From NCBI RefSeq assembly GCF_002934685.1, contig NZ_NKHL01000121.1, positions 124,001 to 188,000 on the forward strand: DNA of 64,000 nt, read 5' to 3'. A model generated the notes under the pieces. It saw only the letters and a program-made list of their open reading frames with translations, did no database searches and was not told the DNA's origin. Source of the stretch: Pseudomonas bohemica. GTDB taxonomy: Bacteria; Pseudomonadota; Gammaproteobacteria; Pseudomonadales; Pseudomonadaceae. Both the position numbers and the translations under genes were made by a program. Positions 60,929 to 64,000 of this stretch are shown piece after piece; within the stretch, counting starts at the first letter, position 1, and each line of letters opens with the position of its first letter.

Positions 60929-62020
60929 TCACGCGGGATAGATCGCACCCAGAACGCGCAACCCCGCCGCGCCAGTGACGCTTGGGCGGTTGGCCGGAAC
61001 GCTCTCCAGCGCGCAATGCGCGAGCCACGCGAAAGCCATCGCCTCGACCCAGTCAGGATCGACGCCGAATTCCGCGGTGCTGGACACCTTGGTATTGGGC
61101 AGCAATGCAGCCAGGCGCGCCATCAACGCCTTGTTGTGAGCGCCGCCGCCGCAGACCAGCAGTTCCTTGGTCTGTGCTTGAGCCGATTGCAGCGACTCAG
61201 TGATACTCAGTGCGGTCACCTCAAGCAGCGTCGCTTGCACGTCTTCCGGCTTCAACGTTGGCAGCTGGAACATATGGTGATGCACCCAGCCGAGGTTGAA
61301 CACTTCACGACCGGTACTCTTCGGACCCTTGGTCTGGAAGAACTGGTCGCTGAGCATCGACTTGAGCAGGTCCGGGTTTACCGTACCGCTTTCACCCCAC
61401 GCCCCATCCTTGTCGTAACTCAGGCCGCGTTGGGCTTGAATCCACGCATCCAGCAGCACGTTGCCAGGGCCGGAGTCGAAGCCGGAAACCGGTTTGTCGA
61501 TCTCAATCAGGCTGAGATTGCTGAAACCGCCGATGTTGAGGACTGCACGGTAGTCCTTGTTGTCGTCGAACAGCGCTTCATGGAACGCCGGCACCAATGG
61601 AGCGCCTTGGCCGCCTGCAGCAATATCACGCTTGCGGAAGTCGCTGACCACGGTAATCCCGGTCAACTCGGCGAGCAGGGCAGGGTTGCCGATCTGCACG
61701 GTGAAACCGCGGGCGGGCTCATGACGAATTGTCTGACCGTGGCTGCCGATCGCGCGAATCTCACCTGCCAGGATCTTCTGCTGATCCAGAAGAGCAAGCA
61801 CGCCCTGAGCGGCAAGACGCACCCATTTCTGCTCGGCGATCCCGGCGCGAGCCAGCTCGTCCGGGCCACTGGCGCACAGGCCCAGCAGCTCGGCGCGCAA
61901 ATCATCGGGCATGGGAATGTAGTGGGTGCCGAGCAGACGCGGCCGGTCATCCTGTTCTACGAGTGCGAAGTCGAGCCCATCAAGGCTGCTTCCGGACATT
62001 ACACCTACATATAAAGTCAT
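60929..62020 (-). CDS. anmK: Anhydro-N-acetylmuramic acid kinase
   Basis: AnmK phosphorylates 1,6-anhydroMurNAc from wall turnover to MurNAc-6-phosphate. The 363-residue protein has VMSGSSLDGLDFALV at the N-terminus, IGSHGQTIRH, NIGGFSNLSLI and VCGGGAHNKALM near the end. Its product feeds the AmgK-MurU route encoded at 15-17 kb. Three bases separate it from the M23 peptidase gene upstream, so the two share an operon. Confidence 0.96.
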   Translation of the reverse strand: MTLYVGVMSGSSLDGLDFALVEQDDRPRLLGTHYIPMPDDLRAELLGLCASGPDELARAGIAEQKWVRLAAQGVLALLDQQKILAGEIRAIGSHGQTIRHEPARGFTVQIGNPALLAELTGITVVSDFRKRDIAAGGQGAPLVPAFHEALFDDNKDYRAVLNIGGFSNLSLIEIDKPVSGFDSGPGNVLLDAWIQAQRGLSYDKDGAWGESGTVNPDLLKSMLSDQFFQTKGPKSTGREVFNLGWVHHHMFQLPTLKPEDVQATLLEVTALSITESLQSAQAQTKELLVCGGGAHNKALMARLAALLPNTKVSSTAEFGVDPDWVEAMAFAWLAHCALESVPANRPSVTGAAGLRVLGAIYPA

Positions 62021-62023
62021 AGA

Positions 62024-63472
62024 TCAGCGCTTACTCGAGGCCAGCATGGTGGCCTTTTCCTGGTCCATACGGGCCATCAAAGGTTGGCTCTCCTGCATGA
62101 ACCGCTGTTTTTCGGACTTGGCGATCGGGTCTGCCATCGGCAGCTTTTGACCCAGCGGGTCAACGTGAACGCCATTTACCTGGAACTCGTAATGTACATG
62201 CGGACCTGTCGAAAGGCCGGTTGTTCCAATATAGCCGATGACTTGGCCCTGCTTGACGTTGGAACCGTTCTGAATGCCTTTGGCAAAACCTTGCATGTGG
62301 CCGTACAGCGTGCGATAGGTTTCGCCGTGCTGGATGATCACGGTATTGCCATAGCCACCGCGACGACCGGCCAGGATCACCTTGCCGTCGCCAGTCGCCT
62401 TGATAGGCGTGCCGCGAGGTGCGGCATAGTCGATACCTTTATGGGCGCGGATCTTGTTCAGGATCGGGTGTTTGCGGCCCATCGAGAACAGCGAGCTGAT
62501 GCGGGCGTATTCCACCGGGGTGCGAATGAACGCTTTGCGCATGCTGTTGCCGTCGGCGGTGTAGTAGTTGGTGTTGCCTTGTTTGTTGGTGTAACGCACG
62601 GCGGTGTACGTCTTGCCACGGTTGGTGAAGCGGGCGGACAGAATGTTGCCGGTGCCGACAGTCTTGCCGTTGACCACCTTCTGCTCGTAAACCACGTCGA
62701 ATTCGTCACCCTTGCGGATGTCCTGAGCGAAATCCACGTCGTAGCCGAAGATATTGGCCATGTCCATGGTCATGCTGTGGCTCAGGCCAGCGCGCTGTGC
62801 CGATTGCGACAGGGAGTTGCTGATGATCCCGTGGACGTAAGCAGTGCGTACGTTCGGTTTGTTCACGTCGCGGGTGAAGGTATAGCCCTTGTCGGTTCGG
62901 GAGAGGCTGATGCTTTCCATGTCGGTGAGCTTGCTGTGCAGCTGTTTGAGCTTGCCCTCGGAGGACAGCTCGAATTGAAGGATCTGACCGTTTTTCAGGT
63001 GGCTGAATTGCTTGGCCTGCTTGTCGCTGGCAATCACTTCATGAACGGCGGCCGGAGGCAGGCCAACTTTCTCGAATAGAGTTGAGAGGGTGTCGCCTTT
63101 GGAGACCACGACTTCTCTATGGGTCGGGCTCGCTGCAGCGCTGGCGACTTCCTTTTTAGGTGCAGCCTTTTGTGGGGCGGCCTCAGGTTCGGTCTTGGCG
63201 GTCCCTTCCGGGTCGTCGGCGCTGTTGTCGATCTGTGCAAATGGGGAATCTGTAGAGGATTCTGTGGCCTGAGACTGTTCTTGAGCGTCTTCCTGTTGCT
63301 GGAGTTGATCGACCGGCGTTTCCAGTTCGAGGCTCAAGTTGGTTTTTTTGGCTTCGACATCACTGGATGGAAAAACCAGAAGGGCCAGGCTCAAAAGGGC
63401 TGCGATACCGCTGGCAGCGAGCAGGTGGCTCTTCGGATAAAGCGGAGGCGCTTTAGGCGGAGTGTCGTTCAT
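62024..63472 (-). CDS. M23 peptidoglycan DD-metalloendopeptidase
   Basis: A 482-residue envelope protein: one N-terminal membrane segment (about 16-36, LLAASGIAALLSLALLVF), a Glu/Gln/Ala-rich linker, a LysM/OapA-like region (about 120-200, VSKGDTLSTLFEKVGLP), and a C-terminal M23 domain (about 350-460) with zinc ligands in HKGIDYAAPRG and GPHVHYEF. It cleaves peptide cross-links during wall growth, like MepM. The start at 63472 gives the membrane anchor; a further 28 codons are open upstream but odd. Divergent from tyrS. Confidence 0.92.
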   Translation of the reverse strand: MNDTPPKAPPLYPKSHLLAASGIAALLSLALLVFPSSDVEAKKTNLSLELETPVDQLQQQEDAQEQSQATESSTDSPFAQIDNSADDPEGTAKTEPEAAPQKAAPKKEVASAAASPTHREVVVSKGDTLSTLFEKVGLPPAAVHEVIASDKQAKQFSHLKNGQILQFELSSEGKLKQLHSKLTDMESISLSRTDKGYTFTRDVNKPNVRTAYVHGIISNSLSQSAQRAGLSHSMTMDMANIFGYDVDFAQDIRKGDEFDVVYEQKVVNGKTVGTGNILSARFTNRGKTYTAVRYTNKQGNTNYYTADGNSMRKAFIRTPVEYARISSLFSMGRKHPILNKIRAHKGIDYAAPRGTPIKATGDGKVILAGRRGGYGNTVIIQHGETYRTLYGHMQGFAKGIQNGSNVKQGQVIGYIGTTGLSTGPHVHYEFQVNGVHVDPLGQKLPMADPIAKSEKQRFMQESQPLMARMDQEKATMLASSKR

Positions 63473-63684
63473 AGGTAATTTTGACTTTGAAAAAAGATGA
63501 AATGGAAAAGATGAATGACATGATGAAGATGAAATAACTGTATAAAATATAACCAAATCCTGCCTGAGGCAAGCTTGCGTTCGGATCGTTCCCTGATTCG
63601 TCGACCTTCTGTTGCCAGAACTTGTATTTGGGCGGCGATCTTGTATGGTTGTTTCCCTTTGAAATAAGGCATTGCGGGGCTGAA
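63473..63684. promoter_or_regulatory. Divergent region between M23 peptidase and tyrS
   Basis: 212 bases, strongly AT-rich between 63480 and 63560 with a run of purine triplets (GATGAA-like) on the plus strand and TATAAAATATAA at 63541-63552. Promoters for both genes are expected here; exact boxes cannot be assigned. Confidence 0.5.
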
Positions 63685-64000
63685 ATGAAGTCGGTTGAAG
63701 AGCAGCTAGCGCTGATCAAACGTGGCGCGGATGAACTCCTGGTCGAGTCCGAACTGGTCGCGAAGCTTAAGCGTGGTCAGCCATTGCGTATCAAGGCCGG
63801 TTTCGACCCTACGGCCCCTGACCTGCATCTGGGTCATACGGTGCTTATTAATAAGCTGCGTCAATTCCAGGAATTGGGCCATCAGGTCATCTTCCTGATC
63901 GGCGACTTCACCGGCATGATCGGTGATCCGAGCGGCAAAAGCGCCACTCGTCCCCCTCTGACCCGCGAGCAGGTCCTCGACTACGCCGAGACCTACAAGG
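63685..64000 (+). CDS. tyrS: Tyrosyl-tRNA synthetase, N-terminal part (partial)
   Basis: The window ends 105 codons into this gene. It begins MKSVEEQLALIKRGADELLV and contains FDPTAPDLHLGHTVLINKL, the class I HIGH-type motif (HLGH), and GDPSGKSATRP, typical of the bacterial TyrRS group TyrZ-like/TyrS. It charges tRNA-Tyr with tyrosine. Same order (erpA, anmK, peptidase, tyrS) as in P. aeruginosa. Confidence 0.93.
   Translation, partial: MKSVEEQLALIKRGADELLVESELVAKLKRGQPLRIKAGFDPTAPDLHLGHTVLINKLRQFQELGHQVIFLIGDFTGMIGDPSGKSATRPPLTREQVLDYAETYK

Overview
This 64 kb window is a chromosomal segment of a Pseudomonas, most likely of the fluorescens/syringae side of the genus. The gene order matches the conserved Pseudomonas chromosome from folB through prkA, lptD, agt, rpe-gph-trpE, trpGDC, vfr and coq7 to argC, erpA, anmK and tyrS. 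Short inverted repeats typical of the genus (GTGAGC-AAGCTCAC type) sit in many gaps. No tRNA, rRNA, insertion sequence, prophage or CRISPR array was seen. The species cannot be fixed from this window alone.

Layout. 0-0.6 kb: folate genes (folB tail, folK). 0.8-7 kb, minus strand: cca, then the stress operon prkA-yeaH-spoVR. 7.2-14.9 kb, minus strand: glpE and the chain lptD-surA-pdxA-rsmA-apaG-apaH (outer-membrane biogenesis, PLP synthesis, rRNA methylation, Ap4A hydrolysis). 15-17.5 kb, plus strand: amgK-murU and a DjlA-like co-chaperone. 18.7-26.1 kb, plus strand: two-component system agtS-agtR followed by the agtABCD ABC importer. 26.1-45.1 kb: an accessory block between agtD and rpe, which are neighbours in P. 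aeruginosa and P. putida as I recall them. It holds (i) a sigma-54 activator, an iron-type alcohol dehydrogenase and an SLC23-type permease; (ii) an eleven-gene type II secretion cluster on the minus strand (E-F-G-H-I-J-K-L-M-N-D) with a lipoprotein secretin; (iii) a 75-residue exported protein; (iv) an exported GH3 glycosidase with a PA14 domain; and (v) a TetR regulator. 45.3-53.5 kb: rpe-gph-trpE, a GDSL autotransporter esterase, and trpGDC. 53.6-64 kb: lipoate ligase-like gene, vfr, osmC-like, coq7, HIT, SDR, DUF805, hemJ, argC, erpA, anmK, an M23 endopeptidase and the start of tyrS.

How the genes work together. Peptidoglycan recycling recurs: anmK at 61-62 kb makes MurNAc-6-phosphate, amgK-murU rebuild UDP-MurNAc, and an M23 endopeptidase lies beside anmK. 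Tryptophan synthesis is controlled at two places: near-identical Trp-Arg-Trp-Arg leader peptides lie just before trpE (inside the 3' end of gph) and before trpGDC. Each is followed about 10 nt later by a GC-rich hairpin, as expected for paired attenuators. In the accessory block the type II system lies next to exported proteins that may be its cargo, and a perfect 28-bp palindrome lies in their shared divergent promoter region. The dehydrogenase has a good -24/-12 promoter matching the adjacent sigma-54 activator.

The best candidate for something little described is the 26-45 kb block: a self-piloting-type secretin, a GspE lacking its zinc tetracysteine, a minimal GspC/GspN-like protein and a PA14-GH3 enzyme with its own repressor candidate.
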